Part shown: piece by piece, positions 9,230 through 21,364 of the stretch
Numbering within the stretch: position 1 is the stretch's first letter
How the letters are laid out: every line of letters starts with the position of its first letter
Origin: Gordionus sp. m RMFG-2023
Taxonomy: Eukaryota; Nematomorpha; Gordioida; Chordodea; Parachordodidae
Reading direction: 5' to 3'
Length of the DNA stretch: 64,000 nucleotides
Assembly: GCF_954871325.1 (NCBI RefSeq)
Contig: NC_088777.1
Span: 5,210,509-5,274,508, forward strand
Program-made: the position numbers and the translations under genes
Notes under the pieces: model-generated
What the model saw: only the letters and a program-made list of their open reading frames with translations
Told to the model about the DNA's origin: nothing
Database searches by the model: none

Positions 9230-12200
9230 ATTTTTTTTTTCTTTCATATCTTTATTAAGTCTATTATCCTATTTAATTTACATAAAACCTAATTAAAAAT
9301 ATTATAATTATATAATTAAAAATAAAATTCTATAATTGAGTCCCCAAAAAGGAATCATAATTGTGTCTAAAAATTTCTATTTGAATTTTTTGTCGAATAA
9401 AAAGAAATTCTCTTGGTTCATTTGTGAAAAGTCATATTTTATTAGCAAGATTTTTTAAAAACAAAAATGTTGAAGGCGAATGCCCGTTAATAGAAGTCAC
9501 TACTGGAGTGAATAAAAAGTTTTTAAAATTTTTGTATTTGTTTATCTTTTTAATTTCAGCCTGTGTTATTAAATTGAAATTTATGTTTGAAGGGAATGAT
9601 GAGACACACGTGTAGTCGCATATGAGTGATTTGCCGAGGGCCCAATGTATGGTTGTCGTACCATCTACTTGAGATAAATTTGATGTTCGAGATTGTTTGG
9701 AATGTGTGCAGCTGTTAAGCTTCTATTTATTATATTGTTTACAGCTGATTGGCGTTGATGTCGCCCTTGACTAAAAATGCAATTTAAGCCATGTCTACCC
9801 TTTGAATCAACGGGTGATTTGCATTTGATGCAGGCATGAGGCTGTACTATATCGCACCTAGAGGTAAACCAATGGTTACTCTCAGTTGTTCATCTGATAA
9901 GAGATTACCAAGACTAGGGAGTGATTATAACCATTCATGACCACCAAGTCTGTCAGATAATTGGAGGAGTTGAATGCAATCTAAAGGTGGGTTGACTGAT
10001 ATCTCTGTCTGGTATTTAGAGATTAAAGGTGTGAAAATTTTTTTGTGTGTGATGATTGATGGTAATACGGTGTTAATGGGTGTGTTTGCCTTCCATTTGT
10101 CAATAGCGTCGTTTAATAAACGATCGGTAGGGCATATGAAGCCAGAAATCATAGAATTGTTAGATAATCTAGATGATACGAATTATGATAAGGAAAAAAG
10201 ATTGAGCGGAAAAAAATCTAAACCACCTAGTTTATAAGGTAGTTGAGCAAGTGATCAATTGAATGAGTTTAAATTTATGTTTAAAATTTTTTCCAGAAAT
10301 ATTTTAAATTTATCCTGAATTTTAGATATGAATTCATTGTTTTTGAAAAAAGATGATGATCGGAAAATGTGCATAAATTTAGTTATGTACAGGCATTTGC
10401 GAATTAAAAATAAAGATTGATGAGCTGGTAGGAGACTTAGAATGTGCTCCATACTGTAAAAGCTTTTAAAAATCTTATGCAGGAAATCTTCTGACTTGGT
10501 CGCCTTAGCTAATGGGGACCCAAGTAAGGTTAAGCTGTCAGGAGCAATGATTTTGAAGCCTTCCAACTTTTGTGGCTTATTGTTTAAGAAACATAATTCT
10601 GTTTTATTTATGTTGAGTACCAGGCCGATAGCTTGGGAATTGATTTCCAGGTGTTTTATGGCGCTTAGTACATTAGCTGAAGGGCCACATATAGTCCCAT
10701 TGTCTAAATACCATAGATTAAGATCTAGGTTGAAATTTTGTTTAATTTGGTAGATGAGATAATGGATTCCAAAACAAAAAAGAAGAGGTCCTAATGGATC
10801 CCCTTGTTGGATTCTCTCTTGGGATAAAATCTGATAAAATCCATAAGTCAAAGGCGTCTGAAAACAATATGATTCAATAAATTTAGAATAACAGGGAAAA
10901 GTTTCTTAGAAGAATTTTAAAAATGAGGTACGATGTAGGCTATTGAAGGCATTTTTGAAATCTAGTTTACATATTACAGAATCAGGTGGTGGGTTTTCTA
11001 AGTAAATTCCTAAGGTATGAGCCGCTATTTCACAGCCACCCTGGATCCCAAAATCTAAGAATTTAATATGTTGACAGCATCATGTTTGATGTGTTCGATT
11101 ATGATTTTGGCTATTAATCTTCTGAAAAAGGAGCCTACTGCAATGGGACGGGTACCACCATCTGGCTTAGATAAATCAATTAGACGTGCACCAAAAAGGA
11201 TTTGGTGAGTTTGTATTGGAATATCATTATTTATTATGTTATTACAAAAAGTTGTTAAAACTTTGATGACAGAACTATGGGAAGGATTTTTTGAATTAAT
11301 TAAGTATTGAAAATAGGAGAGTCTGAAACCATTAAGACCACCTGCTGAGTTTTTATTGAAAGAATTGATAGCTTGGACTATTTCATCACTGATAAAAATT
11401 ACAGTCTGGTGGATTGGAGAGATGGGTAATCTGTAGAAGCATCAGGATGTAGTTGTTTCAATAGTAATGTTTCTTCATTGATAGGAGAAAGATGGTTATC
11501 TGAGGATATGAGTTTAATTGCACCACCTTTGTCACCTTGATCTATTTTATTTGATATTATTTTGCATTTGTGCGTTATATCATCTACTTGTTTTTAACAT
11601 TATGATTGTAGTTAATCATTTGAATAGTGTCAAAATTATCATTGTTTGATTTTATTTGTTCATGTAATGGGGTCTCTTCGGGACGTGTAAGACATTTGTG
11701 AGAGAAGGTTAATAAGTCTTCCCATGATTTTAAACAATTTAAGTTATCATTAACTTTTGTGATAAGCTTAATAACAAAATTTGAAATTAGGTTTCTAGAT
11801 TTATTTGGTAGATGTGTTAAAGTGGGTCCTTTTTCCATTCAAAAAATCCTACGAGAAAATCTGTGTTAATAGGGGGAGGATGAGGCTCAATAATATTTAA
11901 TAAGGGTTTGGGTATTGTTATAATTTCATTGGTTGAAGATTTTTGAGAGGAATGACATGTTGACCCTTTGTAACTATGTTTGTATAAAATATTGTCCTTT
12001 GTCACTTTAATTAGTTTACCACAGATGTTACAAATTGTTGACTGTTTTATATTATTTTTTTAACATAGGAATATTTGTGTTATAAAAATTAAAATTTCTT
12101 AGCAAAACTATGTATATAGGATAATGAATATTTAAATAGATGTTACAAAATTGCCTGTTACAAGTTTGAGGGTATGTGTAATGTGCAAGAAAACTATGAG

Positions 12201-12245
12201 AGGTAATGTTTGTAATTTTGATCCTGCATATGTAGGCAATCATGG
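9230..12245 (-). mobile_element. Non-LTR retrotransposon, near-complete but decayed
   Basis: The whole interior of the 8531 hAT is occupied by a minus-strand element with an N-terminal zinc finger, reverse transcriptase and C-terminal nuclease-like domain. An A-rich tail with AATAAAG follows the stop at about 9230-9260. Its 5' boundary near 12245 is approximate. Two shorter, 5'-truncated relatives sit at 33796 and 40716 (+), which is the usual pattern of target-primed insertion. Confidence 0.7.
9330..12060 (-). pseudogene. Retrotransposon polyprotein: zinc finger, RT, RLE-like domain
   Basis: In minus-strand order: a zinc finger (CNICGKLIKVTKDNILYKHS...C) at about 12040-11960. RT core motifs follow: ARLIDLSKPDGGTRPIAVG (about 11190), FGIQGGCEIAAHTLG, VICKLDFKNAFNSLHR (about 10950), QQGDPLGPLLF (about 10800) and WYLDNG (about 10700). 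Then a linker (PTDRLLNDAIDKW), RHGLNC...GRHQRQSAVN (about 9790), DG-TTIHWALGKSLICDYTC (about 9640), and a tail ending FLGTQL before the stop at 9330. The order matches a family common in invertebrates with a C-terminal domain carrying RPDG and WD.TC motifs, which I infer to be a PD-(D/E)XK restriction-like endonuclease. A frame shift near 11075 and a stop near 10905 break it, and the second catalytic Asp of YxDD is Asn (codon AAT, 10699-10701). It is inactive. Confidence 0.75.
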
Positions 12246-12503
12246 GCCAGAGATACAGTAATAATTTTCACGTTTGTCGGCAAGTAATTGGATTAATTTT
12301 ATGAATAATAAAAATAATTAAAATTAAATTAAAAAATTAATATTTTCGTTTCATGGATAGATTAGTTATCCAATCAAATTTTTTTCAAAAAATATCAGCA
12401 CATCAAATATAATAAAACATTTACTTGACAAACATGATTTATCATATAAAGATAAAATATCTAAAAATATAAAGTTAGAAAATGCTGTCGGCGCACATGT
12501 CTA

Positions 12504-12960
12504 GATATATTCAATAATAAAGGAATATATATTAATAGTTGTATTTCCTATCTAATAAATAGTTTAAATTCGTTAATATAATTATATTAAAAATAATCAT
12601 AATTACATTTAAAATTTCAATAATATTAAATCCGCATGTTGGCGTTTATTATTTTTAAAAAAACTATTATATAAATATATAATAATTTAGAAAAATTATT
12701 TATTATTTACTCGCTAAAACATTAAAAGTTCATTTTAATAAACTGAATTTACCATAATACTCATGGTGGGAAGGGCTATGTGGTAAGGCTCGTTTTGAAC
12801 TGATTTTTAAAAACGGCTAACTTAATATTTCATCCAGTAAAATATTACGCCAGCCTGAAAATTTTGCTCATAGAAGGAACAAAGGTCTATACAAATATTA
12901 TCGAAATCTCGAGGCTTAGGCACTATTTTTTTGCTAAAATAGAGTTACTAATTCCCCTGT
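12504..12960. repeat. Family-A repeat end plus degraded TAGTGTTG MITE
   Basis: From the hAT target site, family-A sequence continues through the core TCCGCATGTTGGCG (12631-12644) to about 12765, matching the blocks at 30.57 and 37.42 kb. From about 12787 to 12955 it carries a worn copy of the roughly 209-bp hAT MITE best seen at 31941: TTTTTAAAAACGGCTAAC, GAACAAAGG and CTCGAGGCTTAGGC occur in the same order. Confidence 0.6.
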
Positions 12961-15880
12961 AAAGTATAATGTTAATATTACGAGAAATAATATTATTTCA
13001 AGTGACTAGAATAAAAAAAATTTAAATATTGCACTGTTGATGGTCCTTTTATCTTTTGGTGGGTGATAACTTAATTGGTTATTTTTATTGTGATCCTGTG
13101 GTTGTCAGCCTCCTTCTATATCGTTGGTACATTAGAGCATTATTGGTTATTCATTCCCTCAATATTGATTAAATCATAGAGAGTATCATTATTATATCTT
13201 AAATCAGCATAATGAAACTTAAATTTCAGAAATAAAATAATAAGTTACTGATCTCAATATTAATTTCACTTTTTATTCCTATGACTGGTGCCTTTCTCCC
13301 CTTCCTTGGGTCTAAAAATAATATCAAATAGCTGATTTCGTTCATTTATATAACTACCCAAATCTTAAAAATAAACTATATTTTATTAATAGCTTCCTTT
13401 CTTCCATTATTCGGGGCCGTTACTATTGACAAACTTCAGGGGGTTCATTTCAAAAATTGCCTTTTATTTTAGATAATATTATCCAAAATTATTCAACTTT
13501 TCTTTAAAATCATGAAACAAATTTTCATTTTCATATTTTCTAAAACTCAAATCTTTCATAAATTTCACCCATTTTTATAATAATGAAACTTTTATATTTT
13601 CCAAAATGATCTCTATATTATTTTAAACATTTTTAATTTATATTTTCACTACTTTTTTGTAAAAAAAAATAAATATATATATATTGATTTCATTACTCAC
13701 CTTTTTATTCTTTTTATTTTTACTATTTAAATTACTCTTTCTTTTCCATTCTTCCCTTACCTTTTTTCCTACTATCTATTCTATTCTCTTTCTACTCTAC
13801 TATTTTTCCTTTTATAACATTCTTTCAACTTTTCATCTTGGCTGCATGATTGTATATTGGTATAATCATTGCTATTGTCTTGCATTTATCTTCTTACCCC
13901 TACAAGTGCATCACTAACAATTGATGGTGAAAAAATATATTCAACATTCTTTATTTTCTATAATATATTTTTTTTTTCCATTCGATAATAGCAAAATTAT
14001 TATATAACTGTAAGCGAATTCTATAACAAAAAACAAGTAATTTCCTACAAAAATAAAAACTAATTATTTCCGAAAATATTTATATCGTTTGTGAATTATA
14101 AATTGACAGATTCAACACTTATTACACCTTCATTTGTAAAAAGCTTGATTCTTCCCTATTACTCTTAGACTGATATTTATTACTACAATCCAAAAATATT
14201 TTAATTACTATTACCGATACTTATTTGTTTACCCCCCCCCCCTCCCACATTCTCGATAAGACCAGAGTTTACCAATTAATAATGTGTATATACTATTATT
14301 GCAATCAAAGGATCCAAGTGATAAATTGCTGAGTTTGAGATGGTTAGGAATGTCTGCAAATTAAATAGGTAGTAATATTATAAGCTATCAAATAAAAACA
14401 GGCCAGAATATTGGTACTTTGATAAGAATATATATTACTAAATTTATTATCTATTAAGTTATAAAAAAAATGATATATAAAACATTATTGGCATTTTGAT
14501 TATTTAAAGTTGTTAAGAATATAAGCAAAGAAACATTAAAATTGGATAGTAAATAAAAATGTTTGTTATAGTTACTAAAAGAAACCTAGCTTGTTTAAAT
14601 GAATATAACTTATAGAATTCGAATTTTAATCGTTATTACAATTATTAATCTAATAAACTTAATAAAAAATCAGGATTACCCTTGTATTGGTTATTAGTTA
14701 TTTTACTTATTAATAAATAAATTTGTGAGATATATTTTATTTAGTATATTCTTTTTTAAAGTAACTATGTCCAATCTAAAAAATCATAATATCGATCCTT
14801 AAAAATTTAAGTTACTTTTATAACTTATATACTTTGAGACATTACTGCTGAATTCGATCAATTAGTATTTTGTCAAAATTTTAATATTTTTATTATCGAT
14901 TTTAATAATTGTTTTAAATTTGTTCATTTTATTATAACAAATGATATAATGTAAATGATGAAGAATAAAACACATTATCACCCAAAGTTATAGAACCAGT
15001 AAAAAAAATAAATAAACCACTTATCCCTTATAAAAAAAATATATATATAACAGATTTTTTAAAATAATAAAAGATTACATTCCTTTCCTCTATCCCCAAA
15101 TCAAGTTTCCACACCATGATGGAAAATTGATTCAGATGGAGGAAGTTAAAGTTATTTGTTTTTTTTTGAGAAATCTGGCAACTATAAGTTTAACCCAAAA
15201 ATATTTTATATTTCTTATTGTTTTATATAAAAAAAATTATTCAAAAATAAAAATTAAAAATGTACATAATTTTAATATCATCAGGGTGTGTTCGTGAGCA
15301 TTACGACTTTGTTAATCTTTTTAAACTATATAAAATAATTTATTGTAAAGAAAATATAAATATATAGGAATAAAAAATAGAAATAGATTAGTTAACTATA
15401 TTCACTACCTTTTAGATAATGATGTGCCTTAGTAACTGAGCGATAAATAGAAATTTATGCTTGGGATAGGTTAAGGGGGGGGGGGTTAAGAGCCATATTT
15501 TGAGAAAAATTAAGCATGATTCATGTAATATACTTATTACAATTCACTTTTAATTGTTTGGATATAATGCATAAAAAAACAATCCTACAAAACTTCGTTA
15601 TATGGAAAACCAGGCCGGCCACAAATATACTTTCCTCTAATGTGGTTTTACTGTTTAACAATAAATTACAAAAAAAATAATTAAAATTGCATTTCTTAAT
15701 AAATATATACCATTTTGATTTGTTTAATTATATTTTAAATATCGAAAAGAGAGACTAAATCTAAATATTTTTAAAAAAAGAGAAGGAAATGCAAGCCAAT
15801 GGAATGAACAAAGGTTATGGGGTCTATCCTATTATTTGATCCAATTTATTTGATTTCGGTAATAAATAGTACTTAACTTT
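12960..15880. other. AT-rich DNA, no supportable gene
   Basis: Mostly low-complexity A/T with poly-C (14230) and poly-G (15475) runs. A T-rich hydrophobic frame at 13684-13917 follows composition and is not credible as a gene. A possible short minus-strand exon at about 13306-13242 (RKGRKAPVIGIKSEINIEI between a TTTTTAG acceptor and a GTAACT donor) could lie downstream of the minus-strand gene at 15.9 kb, but its phase does not follow directly from that gene's last exon. Confidence 0.35.
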
Positions 15881-15911
15881 ATGATTAAAAACAATAACTG
15901 TGTATACATAC

Positions 15912-17421
15912 CGTTATCAAGGCTTTAGATTTACTATTTGTTTTTATTTTATAAGTTTCATAATTGTGCCATCTTGTGTAATATTTAATTTCAACTATCG
16001 GTGTAGTGTCCAAATCGTATAGCCCACTAAGACTACCACTACTAGAGACATCTCTTTTCAGAAGTGTTTGATGTATTTTATTGTGTAATTTAACCGAATC
16101 CAAGAAAGTTCCATTTAGACTCTGTAGCTCTACATCTAAAATTTTTGAAATCAGAATATGTACAAAGCCTTTTATTTTATATTGAAATTTTTTAATATTA
16201 TTTTATTAAATTTAAATAAAGATTATATTTTTATTTGTAAATGTATATTAACTGCAATATGCGCCTGATGGGATTTTTAAATATGCAGCTTTGCAGTCGG
16301 GCTGGATCCTATATTTTACAGTATATGTTCCTAGACCTAGAAATATATATTAATTTATTAAATAAAATAAATCTAGTAAATATTATTGCAATTCAATTTT
16401 TTTTTTTCATTTATTTTAAGGAGATTCAGGAGAGAATAAAAATTTGTTGACATCTTTCAATGACGTATGCACGTGGAGAGATTCAAAACCCCTCTTCCAT
16501 AACCCCCGTTTTGAAAAAAAAATAAAATTACATCTAATATTTTAGTAAAATATTACAAAAAAATTGATTATGTATAAGAGAGGTCATTTAATAGAGCAGA
16601 GAATGTTGTTAAGATTATAAAAAGTATCAATGATACGGCTAATGAAAAAAAAATGAAATATATGAGAGAGTAAAGGAGAATGCGAATTTGCTTTGGGATT
16701 TAAGATTTTTTAATCCAAATCCCGACAATAGAATGACTCAAATTTTGATCGATTTATTGACGATTATTACAAAATAAAATATTTTAATTTCAATTAAGGG
16801 AAAGATTTATTAGCCATAATTCTATTTTTATTGCCAGGCGAGTCTGAATTGTTTATAACACTGGAAATGTGTGTGGTCAATATATTTTGTTTGATTTTTT
16901 TTAATAAATCTAATCTGTCCATATCAATAATAAATTATTACCAATATAATATTATAGATTTTGTTATTTTGATTTTTTAATATAACGTTTAATAAAACCA
17001 ACCTAACGAATTATAAATATCTCTTATTTTGTTAATTTTTAGTAATTAAAATGTTTCATTATCCATTTAAGACTTATGTCTTTAAAATAAAATACCACTC
17101 CTTATTTTTTGTTTGGATTACGGAATATTCTTATTTTATTGAAGAAAATAATAAGTTGTCTGAGAATTCTATTTTAGGGTAATGATATCTTAGAGATCAT
17201 TCTAAGTATTATCTACAGATTAAAAGATATTTCTACGTCTTTCTTTCTAGAACATAATATTGACCAGACAATTTACTAAAAATTATACGCCGAATCCGAA
17301 AACCCTAAAACATTATAATTTATTCTTGTTATAAAATTTGCTAAAATCTGACAAATTTGTTTTTAAATTAAACTGAAAAAATTATTCTTTGGAAAGACCG
17401 GTAATTTAGAATAAAGGTATA
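15912..17421 (-). CDS. Spliced host gene fragment, unrecognised product
   Basis: Two minus-strand exons are well supported. 16336-16253 reads GTYTVKYRIQPDCKAAYLKI... and 16135-15912 reads VELQSLNGTFLDSVKLHNKI...VEIKYYTRWHNYETYKIKT. They are separated by a 117-bp intron (donor GTTAAT, acceptor AATTTTAG), and the split codon resolves to Asn with no frame break. The second exon ends at a strong donor, ACG|GTATGT. Without splicing the frame stops at 15885. A further exon at 17421-17374 (YLYSKLPVFPKNNFF) has a strong acceptor (ATTTATTTCTCCAG) and the right phase, but a weak donor (GTTTAA). The composition is typical of a folded, partly beta-rich domain and differs from chance frames nearby. The start and end of the gene are not seen and I cannot name the family. 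Confidence 0.45.
16580..16776 (+). pseudogene. Coding-like remnant with a frame change, opposite the host gene candidate
   Basis: The + strand reads SFNRAENVVKIIKSINDTAN...KKMKYMRE, then a stop. In the next frame it carries on as KENANLLWDLRFFNPNPDNR and MTQILIDLLTIITK before a stop. The two pieces look like one ancestral sequence with an indel. No splice sites bound them. It lies in the region between the weak and strong exons of the minus-strand gene, so at most one of the two can be coding here. Family unknown. Confidence 0.3.
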
Positions 17422-17429
17422 CTGGAGAA

Positions 17430-18190
17430 ATAAATAACAGCCGATAAAAATTAAGAAAGAAAAATCAATAAAAATAAATATAAAATATTAGATAAAGTTA
17501 AAGGTGTGTAACATAAAAATCGAACTTATTTCCCAAATATTTAGATATTTCGAAAAATTTGATATTAAAATATTTATCGTGTGTCTACTAAATTATATAA
17601 ATTCCCTAATAATTTCCATATTTTATAGTAATAATTTATGTCTTCAAATAGCTACCAAAGGTTTAATTTTTTTTTTGAACTCCTCAAATGCGAACTTGTA
17701 TATATCTTAACTTAAAATGGGAAAAATAATAAGTAGAAAAAACAATAAAAAAAAAAATCTAAAAATTTCCATAAAACAAAAATTAGTTAGCAGTTTAACA
17801 AAGTTAGCATATTAATTCAAACATAATATATAATTTAGCTTACTATCGGCTACACTTGCTAATTCTACTGTTATTGGATTATGATTAAATGTAGTTATTT
17901 CTACCCTACAAACACAATGAGAATCTAGAAATTGATGAAATAATAAAAAAATATATTAAAAATTTTTTTTTTTGTATTAACATTTATTTGTTAATTTCGA
18001 GTAAAATACTAGGTATGATATTATATATAAACATCTTTCTTGTAGGATTTCTCGGGTTAAATCCATGTATTACACTTATAAATTTCTCAGTTTTTAAAAC
18101 TTTTAGAAATGGATCTAATGATTAATGGGATATTAAATATATAAAAAATGTGGATTTATTTTATTTTTCTTATAGTATATGTTTTGTTTT
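17430..18190. other. AT-rich DNA, nothing supportable
   Basis: Only chance-like I/N/K/Y-rich frames are present. No repeat with another copy in the window was recognised. Confidence 0.4.
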
Positions 18191-18198
18191 GTTTTCTT

Positions 18199-18513
<315 letters not shown>

Positions 18514-18519
18514 AAACAA

Positions 18520-19370
18520 TGAAATAATTAATAAAATATAACTTTACACTTACGTTTTATTACAGATCCTATGAATAGTAAAACGGATAATAATTTTATC
18601 ATGATTGAAAAAGGAGTTGTGTAATTTAAATTTAAAAAATTTATAAATTAAATATGATTTATTGAAGCTTTTTTTTATACAATTTACTTTGTTATTATGA
18701 AAAAATATATTTTTTTATCATAATTTTATTTGAATTTTTTACCTATGTAAGATGTTTATTTCTTAAAATTATCTCAAAATTTTTTTTTTGATATTTTAGG
18801 AAACACTTATTTACCTTTGTTTCTTTTTTTTCTTCTCTATATGTAAAGGCGAGAAATTTTTTTTTTATTATATTTTAAAATAAAATGGCATCCCAAATTC
18901 ATTAAAATTTCCACTAAAGATTTATCAATAAGATAAAATTTAGCCAAAAATTTTTTCTTTAATATGAATTCGGACTAAAGGATTTCTAAATTTAAAAAAA
19001 ATTGGAAAAATTTTAGGCCAGATTGGAACCCCACGCCAAGCCCCTTTTCTTTGCCATGAGTATAATGACGCAAAAATAATTATCAACGTCTAATGCCGGG
19101 TCTTGTTAATTAAATATTGCTATAAATTTTAAATTTTATAATCCATATTTTTTTTTTCACTTTTAAAAATATTCATCGAATGACGAATCGGTTAATAATT
19201 TTAATTTTGTGTGCATGCGAAATAGGTTAGAAAGCTCGGATTTCTTATATAAAATGCTCTTGTTTTTTATTTTAAATATAGAAAAGAAAACCGATATTGG
19301 CAAAAGTATAATTATATCTAATTTTATATTTATATTATTATTTGAATAATCTCTAATTTTTTTAAAATAT
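18520..19370. other. AT-rich DNA, no gene seen
   Basis: No exon or recognisable element. A slightly GC-richer patch at 19020-19060 (CCCCACGCCAAGCCCC) has no partner elsewhere in the window. Confidence 0.4.
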
Positions 19371-19371
19371 A

Positions 19372-20700
19372 CCCGGGCTAGGTCGTATATATTTTAAATC
19401 GCCATTATTATCAAAATATTTTTATAAAATTTAGGCCGGTGCGAAAAAAAATTAAAATATAAAATCCGGGAACCGCCGGAAAATATTATTTTCTTTGAAA
19501 TAATCTAAGAATATTATTCACGTTTATGATATATATTTTATACGTATTTTCAGAATTTTTGTTTTTAAAAACAAGTTTATTTACTTCTTACGAGATGTTA
19601 TATTTTTTTTTCTGTAAATTAAAAAAAGGAAGAAGAAAAACTATAATATAGAAAATAGCTGATTCGTGAAAATTAATAAAAAAATATTAAATTACTCATT
19701 CAAATTTTATGACTAATTTATTTATTGTTTTAAAATTATTATTAATATAAATCATATTAGACATGAGATTGAATACAATCAGAACAATTATGTTTATATG
19801 ATTTTAAGGCATATGGATTAGATGCCGATTAGATTTTAAAAAAATTTATTAGTCCTTTTTCATATAAAATATTAGAAAACTTGAAAATTAGAGAGCAACA
19901 ATATTTGCAAAATAGTGTTGTATACGCTTCTATATATTTAGACCCTCGATATCAAGTTTTATTGAGTATTGAGCAAAAACAAATGGCTAAAGACCATCTT
20001 AAGGATATATGGCATAAGTAAAACTCTATAATTTACAATATATTGGAGAATACGACAATACCTATTGGTTGTAGTGATAATAATAATAATGATAGCAACA
20101 TTGAGGATCTTGAAATTTTACTTTTAGATAGAGAAAAAAAAATCAAATTATCATCAGATAGAAAGGAGGATCTAAAAATGCCTATAGCATCTTTAACAGT
20201 AAAGATCTCGGATGTTAAGAGAATAAATAAGGATATAAATATTTTAAAATTCTGGGAAAAAAATTCTTCAATTTATTCAGAATTATATATCTTATCTACT
20301 TCATGGCTGTACCGGCGACTCAAGTACAATAATTATATAAAGATAACTACCTATTTTAGGTAAGGGTAGAACGTGAATTTTCATCTTTGAAATATATATT
20401 GTCTACTTTACGTGTAAATCTCAAGGATGATATTTTAGAAGATATTATGATTGTGCGAGAATAAATCATTTAAAATACAAATCATTTCATTTTAAAATTT
20501 TTCATTTGTGAATTATGAATATGTATATATTGAAGTATAATAATAAATGAATTTTAAAAAAAATATTATTTTGACTCTTATTTTTATGTTCCCTTAACCC
20601 GGACCCAAACCCTGGACCAGGGTCCTTTTAAATTTTACTCCTGTGACCGAACCCGGACCTGGAGCCTATTTTTTTGTCGAAGGGTTCATTTCCGTGAAAT
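19372..20700 (+). mobile_element. hAT transposon remnant with GC-rich ends
   Basis: GC-rich words CCCGGGCTAGG (19372) and AATCCGGGAACCGCCGG (about 19462) on the left and AACCCGGACCCAAACCCTGG (about 20598) on the right bracket a + strand transposase remnant at 19860-20463. The words resemble the subterminal regions of other hATs in the window. Exact termini and target duplication were not found, so the limits are approximate. Confidence 0.5.
19860..20463 (+). pseudogene. hAT transposase, C-terminal half, decayed
   Basis: Legible hAT motifs in order: IREQQYLQNSVVYASIYLDP (19890 region) with RYQVLLS, an acidic linker, INILKFWEKNSSIYSELYIL, then VEREFSSLKYILSTLRVNLK and DDILEDIMIVRE. The last two are the hATC dimerisation region at the C-terminus. 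Several frame changes and stops interrupt it (for example after IWHK near 20020 and after TTYFR near 20360), so no functional product is possible. A 106-codon open piece runs 20043-20363. Confidence 0.8.
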
Positions 20701-21142
20701 AAAGTTTAATTAACCCAACATAATTTTTTTTTCGTGAGTAATTCGAAGAAAAAATTTTCGAGTAATTTTTTTAAATTGGAGGCTTTTCTCACCATTTAAA
20801 AAATTTTTAGTTATTTTATCAATTTTTTTCCACGTTTATAAGATATATATAATATTTTATGAAAAATTTAGGGATATCCCTATTTTTTAAAAAAAAGTTT
20901 ATTTGTTAACCTTTTATTTTTAAAAAAAAATAAAAATAATTTTGATGTAAATTCAAAACATTTTATAATGATAAATGATAATTTAAATAAAAAGGAACTG
21001 CCGAATTTATTAAAAAAAATCATTAAAACATTAAATTACTCATTTAAATTTAAATGACTAATATTTTTTATTTTTGAAATTATAGCTCAAAGGGGTAGCA
21101 CACATTGTATATTATTTAGGCAATTCAAAAATAAGAGAGCTG

Positions 21143-21345
21143 CAGGCCCGGCCCGGGTTACAAGGACCTACCGGACATTTTAAATAGCCATTATTAGAGT
21201 TATAAAAATTTAAAAATAAATATCATAATATTTTTAAAAAATCCGGGCCGGGCTGAAAATTTTTTGCAAACCTAAATCCAGACAGGGGCGGATGTAAAAA
21301 TACAAAACCCGGGCCGGGCCCGAAACAGGATTCGGGACGAGCAGT
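21143..21345. repeat. GC-rich hAT/MITE fragment
   Basis: GCAGGCCCGGCCCGGG, ATAGCCATTATTAGAG and AAATCCGGGCCGGGC occur in the same order as at 19.37-19.47 kb and, in part, at 58.18-58.29 kb. It is probably a truncated non-autonomous hAT with CCCGGGCC subterminal repeats. Confidence 0.5.
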
Positions 21346-21364
21346 GTAAATGGTACCTCTGCAG

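Larger units (their letters stand above)
8531..12503. mobile_element. hAT transposon (4.0 kb), interrupted by a retrotransposon
   Basis: Perfect 15-bp terminal inverted repeats TAGACATGTGCGCCG are flanked by the 8-bp duplication GATATATT (8523-8530 and 12504-12511). This is diagnostic of the hAT superfamily. The same family-A sequence continues on both sides (...TTAGATATATTCAATAATAA), so the pre-insertion site is known from other copies. GC-rich subterminal CGCCGCCG repeats follow the left end. A degraded BED-type zinc finger lies at about 9056-9190 on +. Most of the rest is a retrotransposon on the opposite strand (9230-12245). No DDE core is legible, so the hAT is defective. Confidence 0.85.

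Noticed and set aside
9424-9615. 63-codon + strand frame
   Set aside because: Shadow of the C-terminal domain of the retrotransposon on the opposite strand.
13684-13917. 77-codon hydrophobic frame
   Set aside because: Composition follows the T-rich DNA (L/F/I/S only); no splice or start context; not different from chance.
17043-17179. Possible + strand exon (KMFHYPFKTYVFKIKYHSLF...)
   Set aside because: Acceptor (AATTTTTAG) and donor (GG|GTAATG) exist, but the residues are those favoured by AT-rich DNA and no partner exon was found.
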